Assembly (NCBI GenBank): GCA_023397675.1
Contig: JAEWTV010000065.1
Span: forward strand, 186,001-250,000
DNA from: Bacillota bacterium
Lineage (GTDB): Bacteria > Bacillota > Clostridia > Acetivibrionales > JANLFN01
DNA length: 64,000 nt
Reading direction: 5' to 3'
Both the position numbers and the translations under genes were made by a program. The notes under the pieces are model-generated. The model saw only the letters and a program-made list of their open reading frames with translations. It was not told the DNA's origin and did not search any database. The stretch's first letter is position 1. Every line of letters starts with the position of its first letter. Positions 43,523 to 52,541 of this stretch are shown here, piece after piece.

Positions 43523-44704
43523 ATGCGGCGGTTTGCCTCTCTTATACTTGTTATTGCAATTGTTGTCTTTCAGACTGGCTGTTGGAATGCACGTGAAATA
43601 AATGAATTAGCTTTTGTATTGAGTATTGCGTTAGATAAGTCGGACAGTGGCTTTAAAGTGACTGCCCAAATTGCAAAGCCTGAAGTATATAGCAAAACCT
43701 CTACCGGCAGTGCCGGCGCAACTGAAAAAGAAAAACCTTTTTGGATAATATCTGCCGATGGTAAAAGCATTTTTGAAGCTGTCCGTAACATGGCTGAATT
43801 GTCGCCCCGGCGTGTCTTTTGGTCTCATATTAAAGTCATAATAATTGGTGAGGAGCTGGCCAGGAGCAACATTCTTGAAATATTTGACTTTTTCAGCCGG
43901 AATCCGGAACTGCGCTTACGTACATGGATTGCAGTAACAGAGGGCGAAGCAGGTAAAATAGTTCAAATCGTTCCTACAATGGAAAAGGATCCTTCCTCGA
44001 ATATTGAAAAGCTTATTTCCAAAGTAAACCTGTCAGGGAAAGCCTATGGTATGATGCTCAAAAATTTTCTTGAAGAATACCTGGATCCTTATTTAGATCC
44101 AGTAGCATCAAGAATTGTTGTTACTACGGTAAACTCCAAGCCGACAATAAAGCTTGAAGGGGCATCCGTTTTCAATAGCAGCAATATGGTAGGGTGGCTC
44201 GATGGAAATGAGGCCAGAGGTCTTTTGTGGTTAAAAAACAAGATAAGCGGGTCTTTAAGGGTTGTGGAATGTCCTTATGATGGCTTGCCCGTTTCTATGG
44301 AAATCAAGAAGGGTAAGTCTAAAATTAAAGGACGTATAAATAACGGAGTACCTGAATTTACAATACAGGCAACTGCCGATGCAAAGCTTACAGAGAAAGC
44401 TTGTACTACCGATTTTAATAATAAACAGGCAATTAAAGACCTGGAAAATATACTGGCATCAGTTATTAAAGAGGATATAGAGGCAGCTGTAAAAGCAGCG
44501 CAGAACTTTGGCACAGACTTTGCCGACTTCAGCCAGGCATTACAGAGCAGTAATAAGAAAGAATGGCAGAAGATATCTCAAAACTGGACCCAGCTTTTAA
44601 AGAGTGCAAAAGTTGATATACAGGTAAAAGTGAGCATTCATGAGGTGTCATTACTGGCAAAATCATTGGTTCCCAAGCAGACCACACCCGAAAATACACA
44701 CTAA
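43523..44704 (+). CDS. gerC: Spore germination lipoprotein, GerC family
   Basis: The 393-residue lipoprotein has the signal peptide RRFASLILVIAIVVFQTGC and then the family-defining WNAREINELAFVLSIALDK. The body carries the typical PRRVFWSHIKVIIIGEELA and ends with a conserved region around NFGTDFADFSQAL. It is the C subunit of the germinant receptor and is held on the outside of the inner spore membrane. It lies 14 bases after gerA, with GGAAGGAG as ribosome site. Confidence 0.95.
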   Translation: MRRFASLILVIAIVVFQTGCWNAREINELAFVLSIALDKSDSGFKVTAQIAKPEVYSKTSTGSAGATEKEKPFWIISADGKSIFEAVRNMAELSPRRVFWSHIKVIIIGEELARSNILEIFDFFSRNPELRLRTWIAVTEGEAGKIVQIVPTMEKDPSSNIEKLISKVNLSGKAYGMMLKNFLEEYLDPYLDPVASRIVVTTVNSKPTIKLEGASVFNSSNMVGWLDGNEARGLLWLKNKISGSLRVVECPYDGLPVSMEIKKGKSKIKGRINNGVPEFTIQATADAKLTEKACTTDFNNKQAIKDLENILASVIKEDIEAAVKAAQNFGTDFADFSQALQSSNKKEWQKISQNWTQLLKSAKVDIQVKVSIHEVSLLAKSLVPKQTTPENTH

Positions 44705-44720
44705 AGGAGAGTGCTCAAAG

Positions 44721-45851
44721 GTGGGCTCCGGCAAAGCAACAATTAACAATAATCAATTCAGGGCGCTATTAGTTTGTACCATGTGGCCTACAGTAATAAA
44801 TTATGCCAGCGGTATGCTTGCAAGGCAGGTTGGTAGGGACATGTGGTTAAGCGGAGCAATAAGTATAATAAATACATTGATTTTTGTCTCAATTATTATT
44901 TATGTTGGCAAAAAATTTCCTGACAAAACTGTGGTTGAATATAGCCAGGAGCTTTTGTGGACTATTCCCGGAAAAATAATTGGTCTTATTTTAGCAGTTT
45001 ATTTTCTCATTGCATCAGCCAATACGGTATCAATGTACATTCACCACCTGACAGATTTTCTGCTCCCTGAGACGCCTTTTTTAGTAGTAACGTCACTGCA
45101 TGTTATTGTTGTAATCTATCTTGTCCTCAAAGGACCAGCAGTCATTGCAAGACTAGGTGTTATTGGCTTTGCACTCGCTATACTGTTTTACCTTCTGGTT
45201 CTTTTAGCTTCACTTTCAGAAGTGGATTTCAGCAGGCTTTCACCTTTATTTAATTCGGGCTTTATATCAGTATATAAGGCAAGTACCATCGTAGACTCAT
45301 TTACCGGAATTAATCAGTTAATGATAGCCATGATTCTGCCAATGGTGCTTAATAAGAAAAAGGCCTGGAGTACTGCCGCATCCGGGGTTTTTATAGGCGG
45401 GGGATTCTATTTTTTTTATTTCATAGTAGAACTGATGGTAATGGGTCCCCAGGTTGTTGCTTTAATGCGTATCGCAAGTATGGATTTCGTACGTTCTATC
45501 CAAATCACCGAATACCTTCACAGATTTGAATCCTTCATGGTAGCACTATGGTATTGGAGTATGCTTGTTCAGGCAGGCATTTTAACATACTGTTCCATAA
45601 AAGCCCTCATTCAGACTATAGGAATAAAAAAGGATAAGGCAAGGTCAGTAGTTACATACATTTACGGAGTTGCAATTATCATACTTACATATTATATCGC
45701 CAGCGACAGAATCCTTTTTCTTAATTACAGGGAAAAAACCTGGCAGCAATTTGCACTTCCCATCCAGTATGGCCTACCTATACTGCTTCTTATCACTTTA
45801 GCATTAAGAAAAGGATTTAAAAAATCCGACAAAAAAAAGAAGCCTGGCTAA
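44721..45851 (+). CDS. gerB: Spore germination protein, GerB family permease-like subunit
   Basis: GTG at 44721 is the likely start, about ten bases after AAAGGAG; an upstream extension would run into gerC. The 376-residue protein has ten membrane helices of the amino-acid permease superfamily, with features such as NQFRALLVCTMWPTVINYASG at the start and LVVTSLHVIVVIYLVLKGP. It should bind the germinant together with subunits A and C. Confidence 0.94.
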   Translation: MGSGKATINNNQFRALLVCTMWPTVINYASGMLARQVGRDMWLSGAISIINTLIFVSIIIYVGKKFPDKTVVEYSQELLWTIPGKIIGLILAVYFLIASANTVSMYIHHLTDFLLPETPFLVVTSLHVIVVIYLVLKGPAVIARLGVIGFALAILFYLLVLLASLSEVDFSRLSPLFNSGFISVYKASTIVDSFTGINQLMIAMILPMVLNKKKAWSTAASGVFIGGGFYFFYFIVELMVMGPQVVALMRIASMDFVRSIQITEYLHRFESFMVALWYWSMLVQAGILTYCSIKALIQTIGIKKDKARSVVTYIYGVAIIILTYYIASDRILFLNYREKTWQQFALPIQYGLPILLLITLALRKGFKKSDKKKKPG

Positions 45852-45972
45852 GGCTTTGTTTATAAAGTCATTGGGAATTAATGAAATACGCTTAGTCATT
45901 ATTAACAGGAATACTTCAGAAATCTATTGTAAAAGCTATGTATATAAATTTTAGACCGGAGGTTTATATATT

Positions 45973-46152
45973 ATGGATGTAAGACGAGCTCAGGAAATAG
46001 CATCATCTCCTGTTATGGCTAATGTAACTTTAGACGGGAAAAGAATTTATATTGACCACGTAAACGGAAGGATAGGCTCTGCCAACATTCATCATCTTGA
46101 CAGTCCTGATTACAAGATGGAAGTTCCGTTGGTAAGTTTGATAGAACACTGA
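45973..46152 (+). CDS. sspH: Small acid-soluble spore protein, H type
   Basis: ATG 45973 with CCGGAGG upstream opens a 59-codon frame. The sequence MDVRRAQEIASSPVMANVT and YIDHVNGRIGSANIHHLDS matches the SspH pattern (R-A-x-E-I-x-x-S-P-x-M ... I-x-H-V ... D-x-P ... V-P). Its length is normal for the family. SspH-type proteins are made in the forespore and kept in the spore core. It follows the ger operon by 121 bases and ends in a strong terminator. Confidence 0.9.
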   Translation: MDVRRAQEIASSPVMANVTLDGKRIYIDHVNGRIGSANIHHLDSPDYKMEVPLVSLIEH

Positions 46153-46155
46153 TAA

Positions 46156-46191
46156 AACATCGGATACAATTGACTGGTTGTATCCGATGTT
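46156..46191. terminator. Bidirectional terminator between sspH and the MocR gene
   Basis: A perfect 14-bp stem (AACATCGGATACAA and complement, 46156-46169 with 46178-46191) has an 8-base loop and T/A-rich flanks. The flanking genes converge. Confidence 0.85.
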
Positions 46192-46201
46192 CATTTTGGA
46201 T

Positions 46202-47581
46202 TTATAAAATAGGGTCCAGCTTAACATACTCCTTTGATAAAATATTATTTAAAATATTTAAACCATCATTAAGTTCACCAATAGTTTCTGCACCTGATAA
46301 AGATAATCTAATTGCAGAAGGTGCCGCATCTCCCCCTATTGCAAATTTTTCAGAAGAAATAACATTAATGCCGTTTTCCCGCCCAATAAATTCGATTTCT
46401 CTGGCATTTAAATGCTCCGGAAGATTGAGCCATAAAAAAAAGCTGGTTGGTGTACCTGAAAAAGAATGCCCGGATAAACTCTCTTTGGCAATATCAAAAC
46501 GCTTCGATATTTCCTGCAGTTTTAATGCGATTATTTGATCAGCCGTACCATCCCTTATACATTCGGATATTAATTCAACATTAAAAGTCGGCACCATCCA
46601 AATAGTGTTTAATACTGCTTGGGCAATTCTATTTCTGAACTGTTTGGGAGTTATAACATACGCAACCCTTAATCCCGCATAAAAAGCTTTTGAAACACTT
46701 GCAATATATACACTGTTTTGTGGAACCAGGGTGGTTATAGCCTGCAGTTTGTTTTGATCGGCAAAATTATAGATATCGTCTTCAATAAGCATTAAGCCTC
46801 TGCGCTCTATAATATCGGCAATCTCTTTTCTTCGCTGCAAAGACATTTTCGCAGTTGTAGGATTTTGTACGCTTGGCATAAGATACAGGCCTTTAATCTT
46901 ATTTCTTTGACATGCATTTTCAAGGCTTTCAGGAACCATACCATACTTGTCCATAGATATAGGCTCCAGCTTTATTCCCAAATTTTTCGCAATGGCCTTT
47001 ATACCCGGATAAGTGAGGTAATCTGCAGCAATTCTGTCGCCTGGTTCAAACAGCGAGCTTAAACAGCAATTTAATGCATGCTGAGCCCCAGCACAAATAA
47101 CAACATCCTCACCCGAAACATTAATTCCAAACCGTTTAACCCAATATGCACCAGCCTCTCTATGCTCCAGTAACCCTAGAGGGTCGGTATATCTCAAGAA
47201 CCTGTTTAATTGTTTTTTCTTCAACAGCTTTTCAACTGCTATTGAAATGTCAATTTCATTATTGTAGAGCGGAAGCACCAAACCCAGTTCAATTATTTTA
47301 TTTGTTCTTTCATCTATTTTCATCAATGAAGAATCTGTTGCAGCATCTGCTGTTATGTAAGTTCCCCTGCCTACTGTACCGGCTATTAGTCCTCTTCTCT
47401 CTGCTTCCTTATAAGCTCTTGTTACTGTAGTAACATTTACACCTATAATTTCAGCCAAATCACGGTGGGTAGGCATTTTCTGGCCAGGCTTTAAAACCCC
47501 TGAACGGACATCCCGTTCTAAAGCATCTGCTATCGCTATATAAAGCGCTTTATCTGTATCAAGCGTTTTTAAATTCCACAT
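46202..47581 (-). CDS. MocR-type regulator (GntR DNA-binding domain plus aminotransferase domain)
   Basis: The start is ATG 47581, ten bases after GGAAAG; a TTG at 47599 is also in frame. The 459-residue protein starts with a GntR winged helix (about 5-70: PTHRDLAEIIGVNVTTVTRAYKEAERRG). The rest is a class I aminotransferase fold with the PLP-Lys motif SVSKAFYAGLRVAYV. MocR proteins use PLP as a sensor. It is divergent from a PLP-dependent decarboxylase, with a promoter and a palindrome between, so it likely controls that operon. Confidence 0.92.
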   Translation of the reverse strand: MWNLKTLDTDKALYIAIADALERDVRSGVLKPGQKMPTHRDLAEIIGVNVTTVTRAYKEAERRGLIAGTVGRGTYITADAATDSSLMKIDERTNKIIELGLVLPLYNNEIDISIAVEKLLKKKQLNRFLRYTDPLGLLEHREAGAYWVKRFGINVSGEDVVICAGAQHALNCCLSSLFEPGDRIAADYLTYPGIKAIAKNLGIKLEPISMDKYGMVPESLENACQRNKIKGLYLMPSVQNPTTAKMSLQRRKEIADIIERRGLMLIEDDIYNFADQNKLQAITTLVPQNSVYIASVSKAFYAGLRVAYVITPKQFRNRIAQAVLNTIWMVPTFNVELISECIRDGTADQIIALKLQEISKRFDIAKESLSGHSFSGTPTSFFLWLNLPEHLNAREIEFIGRENGINVISSEKFAIGGDAAPSAIRLSLSGAETIGELNDGLNILNNILSKEYVKLDPIL

Positions 47582-47622
47582 ATTGTACTCACTTTCCAAA
47601 TTGTATTACATACATTCTAATA

Positions 47623-47651
47623 TTGACTGCATACAATGTCAATTGTATAAT
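47623..47651 (+). promoter_or_regulatory. Consensus promoter of the decarboxylase operon with an ATACAA/TTGTAT palindrome
   Basis: TTGACT (47623-47628), a 17-base spacer and TATAAT (47646-47651) form a near-consensus promoter. ATACAA-N6-TTGTAT (47631-47648) fills the spacer, and further TTGTAT (47601-47606) and GTACAATT (47655-47662) half-sites flank it. I infer these are MocR sites. Confidence 0.75.
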
Positions 47652-47683
47652 GGGTACAATTAACAGCAAAAGGAAGTGTTTCG

Positions 47684-49075
47684 ATGGATAACCTTGATAT
47701 TAGAAATCAAATGCTGCAGCATATATCGAATAAAGATTTATTTGAAGAAGCCAGGGCATACGCATATGAATATATGGATTCAGCCCTCAGCAGAAATGTA
47801 TTCCCATCAAAAGATGCACTGAAGAGTTTAAAGGTATTCAATGAATCTTTGCCGGATTGTACGTCTGACCCTTCGGATGTGCTAAAGATGCTTCATGAGT
47901 TTGGCTCACCAGCTACTGTTGCTCAAACTGCAGGCAGGTATTTTGGATTTGTAACCGGTGGAGCAATACCTGTTTCAATTGCAGCAAAATGGCTTTCGGA
48001 CGTCTGGGATCAGAATTCAGCTTTACAGGCCACCTCACCTATCGCCTCAAAGTTGGAAGAAGTGTGTGAGAATTGGCTTGTTGACCTTTTCGGCCTTCCA
48101 TCTGGTACATCTGCAGGATTTGTAAGCGGTTCATCCATTGCTATACTTTGTGGCCTGGCAGCAGGGCGCACTGAACTTTTGAAAAAGTCAAACTGGGATG
48201 TGAATGAAAAAGGGTTGTTTGGAGCCCCAAATTTAAGAGTTGTAGTAGGCGAACAAGCCCATGCCAGTGTATTCAAAGCTTTGGCACTATTAGGGTTTGG
48301 CAGGGAATGTATTGAAAGAGTTCCGGTAGATAGTGAAGGGCGTATTGTTGCTGATATGATGCCTGAACTTGATGAAAAAACCTTGGTTGTACTTCAAGCC
48401 GGAAATGTAAATTCAGGAGCATATGACCCAATCGATGAAATTTGCAGCATCGCAAATGCTGCCGGTGCCTGGGTCCATATAGACGGAGCCTTCGGTCTCT
48501 GGGCAGCTACATCACACACCAAGCAACACTTAACAAAAGGGATGTATAAAGCCGATTCATGGTCTGTAGATGCACATAAAACCTTAAACGCGCCCTATGA
48601 TTGCGGTATTATTCTATGTAAAAACAGAACATCCCTAATTTCAGCAATGCAGGCTTCTGGCTCATACATACAGTATAGTAATGAAAGAGACGGTATGTTA
48701 TATACCCCGGAAATGTCCAGACGTGCAAGGGTTATAGAATTATGGGCAGCCATGAAGTTTCTTGGGCGTAAGGGTGTTGCAGAGCTTGTAGATGGCTTGT
48801 GCGAACTTGCTGAACAGTTTTCAGAAAAGCTCCTTGCGAATGGTTTCAATATATTGAATACGGTTGTTTTTAATCAAATTCTTGTATCGTGTGGCACTCC
48901 CGAAAAAACAAAAGCTACTTTAAAAAACCTTCAGATATCTGGAGAATGTTGGTGCGGAGGAACAGTCTGGCAAGATCAGCCTGCTATTAGAATAAGTGTC
49001 TGTTCTTGGGCAACAACACCTGAAGATATTGATAAATCAGTATCGGCATTCATAAAGGCTCGTGACTTATTATAA
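47684..49075 (+). CDS. PLP-dependent group II amino-acid decarboxylase-like enzyme
   Basis: The 463-residue protein has the fold of group II decarboxylases: SPIASKLEEVCENWLVDLFG, GFVSGSSIAILCGLAAGR, the aspartate motif WVHIDGAFGLWA and the PLP-Lys in SWSVDAHKTLNAPYDCG. A C-terminal WCGGTVWQDQPAIRISVCSW closes it. It could decarboxylate an aromatic or acidic amino acid or act as a lyase. The linked PhzF and MocR genes suggest a small PLP-dependent amino-acid pathway. RBS AGGAAG. Confidence 0.87.
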   Translation: MDNLDIRNQMLQHISNKDLFEEARAYAYEYMDSALSRNVFPSKDALKSLKVFNESLPDCTSDPSDVLKMLHEFGSPATVAQTAGRYFGFVTGGAIPVSIAAKWLSDVWDQNSALQATSPIASKLEEVCENWLVDLFGLPSGTSAGFVSGSSIAILCGLAAGRTELLKKSNWDVNEKGLFGAPNLRVVVGEQAHASVFKALALLGFGRECIERVPVDSEGRIVADMMPELDEKTLVVLQAGNVNSGAYDPIDEICSIANAAGAWVHIDGAFGLWAATSHTKQHLTKGMYKADSWSVDAHKTLNAPYDCGIILCKNRTSLISAMQASGSYIQYSNERDGMLYTPEMSRRARVIELWAAMKFLGRKGVAELVDGLCELAEQFSEKLLANGFNILNTVVFNQILVSCGTPEKTKATLKNLQISGECWCGGTVWQDQPAIRISVCSWATTPEDIDKSVSAFIKARDLL

Positions 49076-49099
49076 GTAAATTAAAGAGGGGTTAGTAAT

Positions 49100-49996
49100 A
49101 TGAAAATATTGAAGTTCAAAAAAATAGATGCATTCGCTGTAGGGAAATCATCGGGTAACCCGGCAGGAGCAATTTATTTGGATTCACCTGACCATCTTAC
49201 CGTGCTGGAAATGCAGAAAGTAGCAAAAGAATTAAAAGGTTTTGTTAATGAAGTTGGTTACCTGTCGCGTATAGACAATGATACTTTCAATTTGAAGTTC
49301 TATTCCTCTGAAAGAGAAGTTGACCTTTGCGGACATGCAATTATTGCGATAATGTATGACCTGATTAAAAATGATAAAGACCTTTTATGCAAGGACACCA
49401 TTTATATCAATACAAACAAAGGGAGGCTCAGAGTTTCAAACAGGATAACCAGTGAAGACGCCGTTTTTATATCAGCACCTCAGCCAGTTTTTTCGGATGT
49501 GACTGCGGTTGTAGCTTCTATTGCCGCTGCCCTTGGTGTTGATGAAAACATTATCGATACCAAAAGTCCTATTTCAATAATAAATGCAGGACTCAATACT
49601 TTAATTGTTCCTATAAATCGGTTAAAGCATATTCTTACTATTAACCCTGACCTAGAAGAGTTAAAAAAGTTCTGCATTAGTCAAGCAATCGATATAATTA
49701 CTGTATTCTCACATGAAACTTCAGATGAAGCTAATGCTTATAGAACAAGAGTCTTTGCACCAACATTCGGTTACCTTGAAGATCCGGCAACCGGTTCAGG
49801 CAACTCAGCTTTCGGTTACTATCTATTAAAGGAAAGCATGCTAAAAAGTAATATAGTTTCAATTGAACAAAACAACACTTTTGATAACGCCAATATTGTT
49901 AAACTGGAATTCAGCAAAAACGAGAACGCCCAAGATCAGGTTTCTTTTGGCGGCAGTGCAATAGTTAGGATAAATGGAGAATACAATTTGGTATAA
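49100..49996 (+). CDS. PhzF-family isomerase/epimerase-like protein
   Basis: The 298-residue protein has the two-lobed PhzF layout: KIDAFAVGKSSGNPAGAI at the start, LKFYSSEREVDLCGHAIIAI (family motif with active-site Glu region and DLCGHA) and, in the second lobe, VFAPTFGYLEDPATGSGNSAF. Family members catalyse isomerisation or epimerisation of amino-acid-like compounds. It follows the decarboxylase gene by 24 bases with GAGGGG as ribosome site, so they are one operon. Confidence 0.92.
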   Translation: MKILKFKKIDAFAVGKSSGNPAGAIYLDSPDHLTVLEMQKVAKELKGFVNEVGYLSRIDNDTFNLKFYSSEREVDLCGHAIIAIMYDLIKNDKDLLCKDTIYINTNKGRLRVSNRITSEDAVFISAPQPVFSDVTAVVASIAAALGVDENIIDTKSPISIINAGLNTLIVPINRLKHILTINPDLEELKKFCISQAIDIITVFSHETSDEANAYRTRVFAPTFGYLEDPATGSGNSAFGYYLLKESMLKSNIVSIEQNNTFDNANIVKLEFSKNENAQDQVSFGGSAIVRINGEYNLV

Positions 49997-50035
49997 CGTT
50001 TATTTGTCTTAAACTTCTAATATTCAGGGTATGTC

Positions 50036-50401
50036 CTAGACATTGCCTAATTTGCCGACAGCTTCGTCAAAGGAAGCAACAAAGAAAATATCCTTGCCAT
50101 TGTTACTCTCATAGATAAAGTCCTTTAATGGTTTGCTTGTATAGCTTGAATAATCTCCAACAATGGCGATTTTTACACCATAATTAATAAACTTTTGAAG
50201 TATTTCTCCTGCAATGCAAGTACTCAGCTTAAAAAAATCCTCAATAACTGAAGCTTTATCTATTATTATACGGCTGCATTCAGCCTCATAATTGACAGTT
50301 GCCATTAAATCCAAGGCCGATTGCACGTTTGTAATAATAATATCTTCACTTTGAACATATGCAATATTTTTATTTTGCCCTACAACACTAATATTCATCA
50401 T
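50036..50401 (-). CDS. DUF4180 protein
   Basis: The 121-residue protein matches DUF4180 by its start ISVVGQNKNIAYVQSEDII, the central IIIDKASVIEDFFKLSTCIAGEILQKF and the end ASFDEAVGKL. The fold is predicted alpha/beta and cytoplasmic; function is unknown. Its start lies eight bases after the FlxA-like stop, with AGGTG as ribosome site, so it is in the same operon. Confidence 0.85.
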   Translation of the reverse strand: MMNISVVGQNKNIAYVQSEDIIITNVQSALDLMATVNYEAECSRIIIDKASVIEDFFKLSTCIAGEILQKFINYGVKIAIVGDYSSYTSKPLKDFIYESNNGKDIFFVASFDEAVGKLGNV

Positions 50402-50409
50402 TGCTACAC

Positions 50410-51096
50410 CTATTTATCGTCTTTAGAACTGCCTTCTGTAGTTATATTTTGTTTCAGGCTGCCATAAATAGCATTTTCATCTGCAGCTTTAGCATTGTCA
50501 ATATCATTGCTTTCGCTTTCGCTTGCCTGCCTCGATGCCTCTTCTACTTGATTTTGTACAGTTTTATTTGTTTCAGCAGTCTTTTTGCTTAAAATCTTTT
50601 CTCTTGATTCTATTTCCTCCAGCTCCTGCCTTTTGACATTTGCTGTACTTCCCGAAGCACTTCTTGATTCATCCGTCTCAATCTCTTTTTTTAATATCCT
50701 GGCGTCACTGTGCAAATGATTTTTTACTCCGTTCATAATTTGAGCTTTTGAATATGTAGCCTTTGCACTTATCAAATCAGTCATGCCTTCAGGATTAATA
50801 TCATACTTATAACCGGACTCTATTGGTTGGGTGTTGGATTTTTGCTGTCCATTATTCTGGTTCACATTGAGCTTTTCAGCTTTCTTTGCCTGAATTTCCA
50901 TATCAATTTGTGATATCTGCTCTTGTAATGCCTTAACCTTTTCTTGTTTTGTCTTGTCATCCAGTTTACTTTCTTTTATTGTTGTTATTTGGTTCTGCAT
51001 CTGTGATTTGGCTTTTTCCAACTGCTTTACTTCATTATTATTATTTATTGGTGTTAAATATGAATTTGAGTTATTTGAAACAGGTGATATACTCAT
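50410..51096 (-). CDS. FlxA-like coiled-coil protein
   Basis: The 228-residue protein starts MSISPVSNNSNSYLTPINNN, then has a coiled coil at about 20-75 (QLEKAKSQMQNQITTIKES, KALQEQISQIDMEIQAKKAEK) of the FlxA type. The rest is hydrophilic, rich in Ser, Glu and Asn. There is no signal peptide. FlxA-like proteins are often linked to motility regulation; here no flagellar genes are near, so the role is open. Confidence 0.78.
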   Translation of the reverse strand: MSISPVSNNSNSYLTPINNNNEVKQLEKAKSQMQNQITTIKESKLDDKTKQEKVKALQEQISQIDMEIQAKKAEKLNVNQNNGQQKSNTQPIESGYKYDINPEGMTDLISAKATYSKAQIMNGVKNHLHSDARILKKEIETDESRSASGSTANVKRQELEEIESREKILSKKTAETNKTVQNQVEEASRQASESESNDIDNAKAADENAIYGSLKQNITTEGSSKDDK

Positions 51097-51159
51097 GGTT
51101 TTACCTCCGAAATTACTTTCCTTACCATGAATATCGGGTATTTGTACAAAAATACTTAT

Positions 51160-51690
51160 TTATTTTATGTATAACCCCTTAATATTTCTTGATAACTTTT
51201 TTGAGGTCATGACTATAACAAGTTCTTCCACTGCTGATATACTTGCAACAGTACACACTAAAACTGCTGTCAGGTTTGTATTAATCACATTGTACAGATA
51301 TGGAAAACAGAACAGAATAAATCCCGTTGCTTTATTTAAATATGTATGAAGAGACATAAAGGCATAGTATTTAAAGTAACCAGCAAATAATGTTATGATT
51401 TTGATAATTGCGATAAAAATTATCCACAGTAATATTCCTGTGGGTATTGATAAAGTCGGAAGAATAACCACCATGGCAGCGCCTACAAAAACAATATCCG
51501 CAACACTGTCAAGTATTGTTCCCAGCCTGCTTTCACAACTTATTTTTCTGGCAATAAACCCATCAGCAATATCACTTACTCCGCATGTTGAGTATAAAAT
51601 CCAGAATATCAGGCTATATGGTATTGTAAAGAATAGGATTACTGATGCAAAAATTCTTGATACAGATATGATATTAGGTATATTCTTCAT
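51160..51690 (-). CDS. CDP-alcohol phosphatidyltransferase
   Basis: The 176-residue membrane enzyme has the full active-site motif D-x2-D-G-x2-A-R-x8-G-x3-D-x3-D, seen as DIADGFIARKI ... GTILDSVAD. Five helices follow the family pattern. It transfers a phosphatidyl group from CDP-diacylglycerol to an alcohol such as glycerol phosphate or inositol phosphate. It lies 21 bases after the arginase-family gene. Confidence 0.9.
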   Translation of the reverse strand: MKNIPNIISVSRIFASVILFFTIPYSLIFWILYSTCGVSDIADGFIARKISCESRLGTILDSVADIVFVGAAMVVILPTLSIPTGILLWIIFIAIIKIITLFAGYFKYYAFMSLHTYLNKATGFILFCFPYLYNVINTNLTAVLVCTVASISAVEELVIVMTSKKLSRNIKGLYIK

Positions 51691-51711
51691 TTAACAGCCC
51701 CACTAAATCCA

Positions 51712-52530
51712 TCACAAACTACATCCAAAATTAATAATATCTCTTAATTTTCCAATATGTGCACCATAGCTTTTCTTGTATTCTACAACACTAAATCCGA
51801 TAATGTTAATTTCTTTCTTTAATAATTCCAAAATTACCATAAGGTTGTGAAACATAATTCCCTTTTCAGAAGGACACATGACCGAAGGAAAGCATTCAGG
51901 ATCAATAACATCCAAATCCAAATGAATATATATGTTATTAAATCCCATAGTGCTTACTATTTTAATAAGTTTTTCTAATTTGTCTGCCCGTATAACACGA
52001 ATATTTTTACTATGTATATATTCTTGTTCAGGTGGATCAAGTTCTCTGCACCCGGCAAGGACCATCTGATTTGGATTTAACCTTGATAAGCACATTCCTG
52101 TAATACTCTTATCCCCATCACCCAGTAAAAATCTTAGCGGCATTCCATGAAATTTATTACTTGGAGATAATGCCGGAGTGTTTAAATCTCCATGTGCATC
52201 AAACCAAATTACTGCTAAATCGCCATTATAGAGATTATTCAAATATGAAATGGGAGCAAGCTCTATCCCGCAATCTCCACCAATAGTGAATATTCTTCTG
52301 GGTCCATAATCAGATATTATAGCTATAGCCTTTTTTAGCTGTAGGATTATAGAATCATAGCCTAAAATACCATTTTTGACCGCAAGCTCCTCTTCCATAG
52401 ATACATCAATATACTCGAAGCTTTGTTCATTCAAAAATGTGTCTTTGATTTCCAATGCTCCATAATACAAATCCTTATCTATGCCCGAGCCTTGCCACTG
52501 AGGAAATAGCAGCTTTAAAAGCTCTTTCAA
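51712..52530 (-). CDS. Arginase/agmatinase-family protein
   Basis: TTG at 52530 is the start, nine bases after GTGAGG. The 272-residue protein has the ureohydrolase manganese motifs GGDCG, WFDAHGDLNTP and HLDLDVIDPECFPS. In the first motif the usual His of GGDHS is replaced by Cys, so one metal ligand is changed. That suggests a different reaction or a formimidoyl-type branch. It is encoded between a MATE exporter and a phospholipid enzyme. Confidence 0.85.
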   Translation of the reverse strand: MKELLKLLFPQWQGSGIDKDLYYGALEIKDTFLNEQSFEYIDVSMEEELAVKNGILGYDSIILQLKKAIAIISDYGPRRIFTIGGDCGIELAPISYLNNLYNGDLAVIWFDAHGDLNTPALSPSNKFHGMPLRFLLGDGDKSITGMCLSRLNPNQMVLAGCRELDPPEQEYIHSKNIRVIRADKLEKLIKIVSTMGFNNIYIHLDLDVIDPECFPSVMCPSEKGIMFHNLMVILELLKKEINIIGFSVVEYKKSYGAHIGKLRDIINFGCSL

Positions 52531-52541
52531 AATATTTTACC

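Noticed and set aside
45909..45940. Sigma-G promoter for sspH
   Set aside because: A GAATA box exists but no matching -10 box lies 17-18 bases downstream, so I do not call it.
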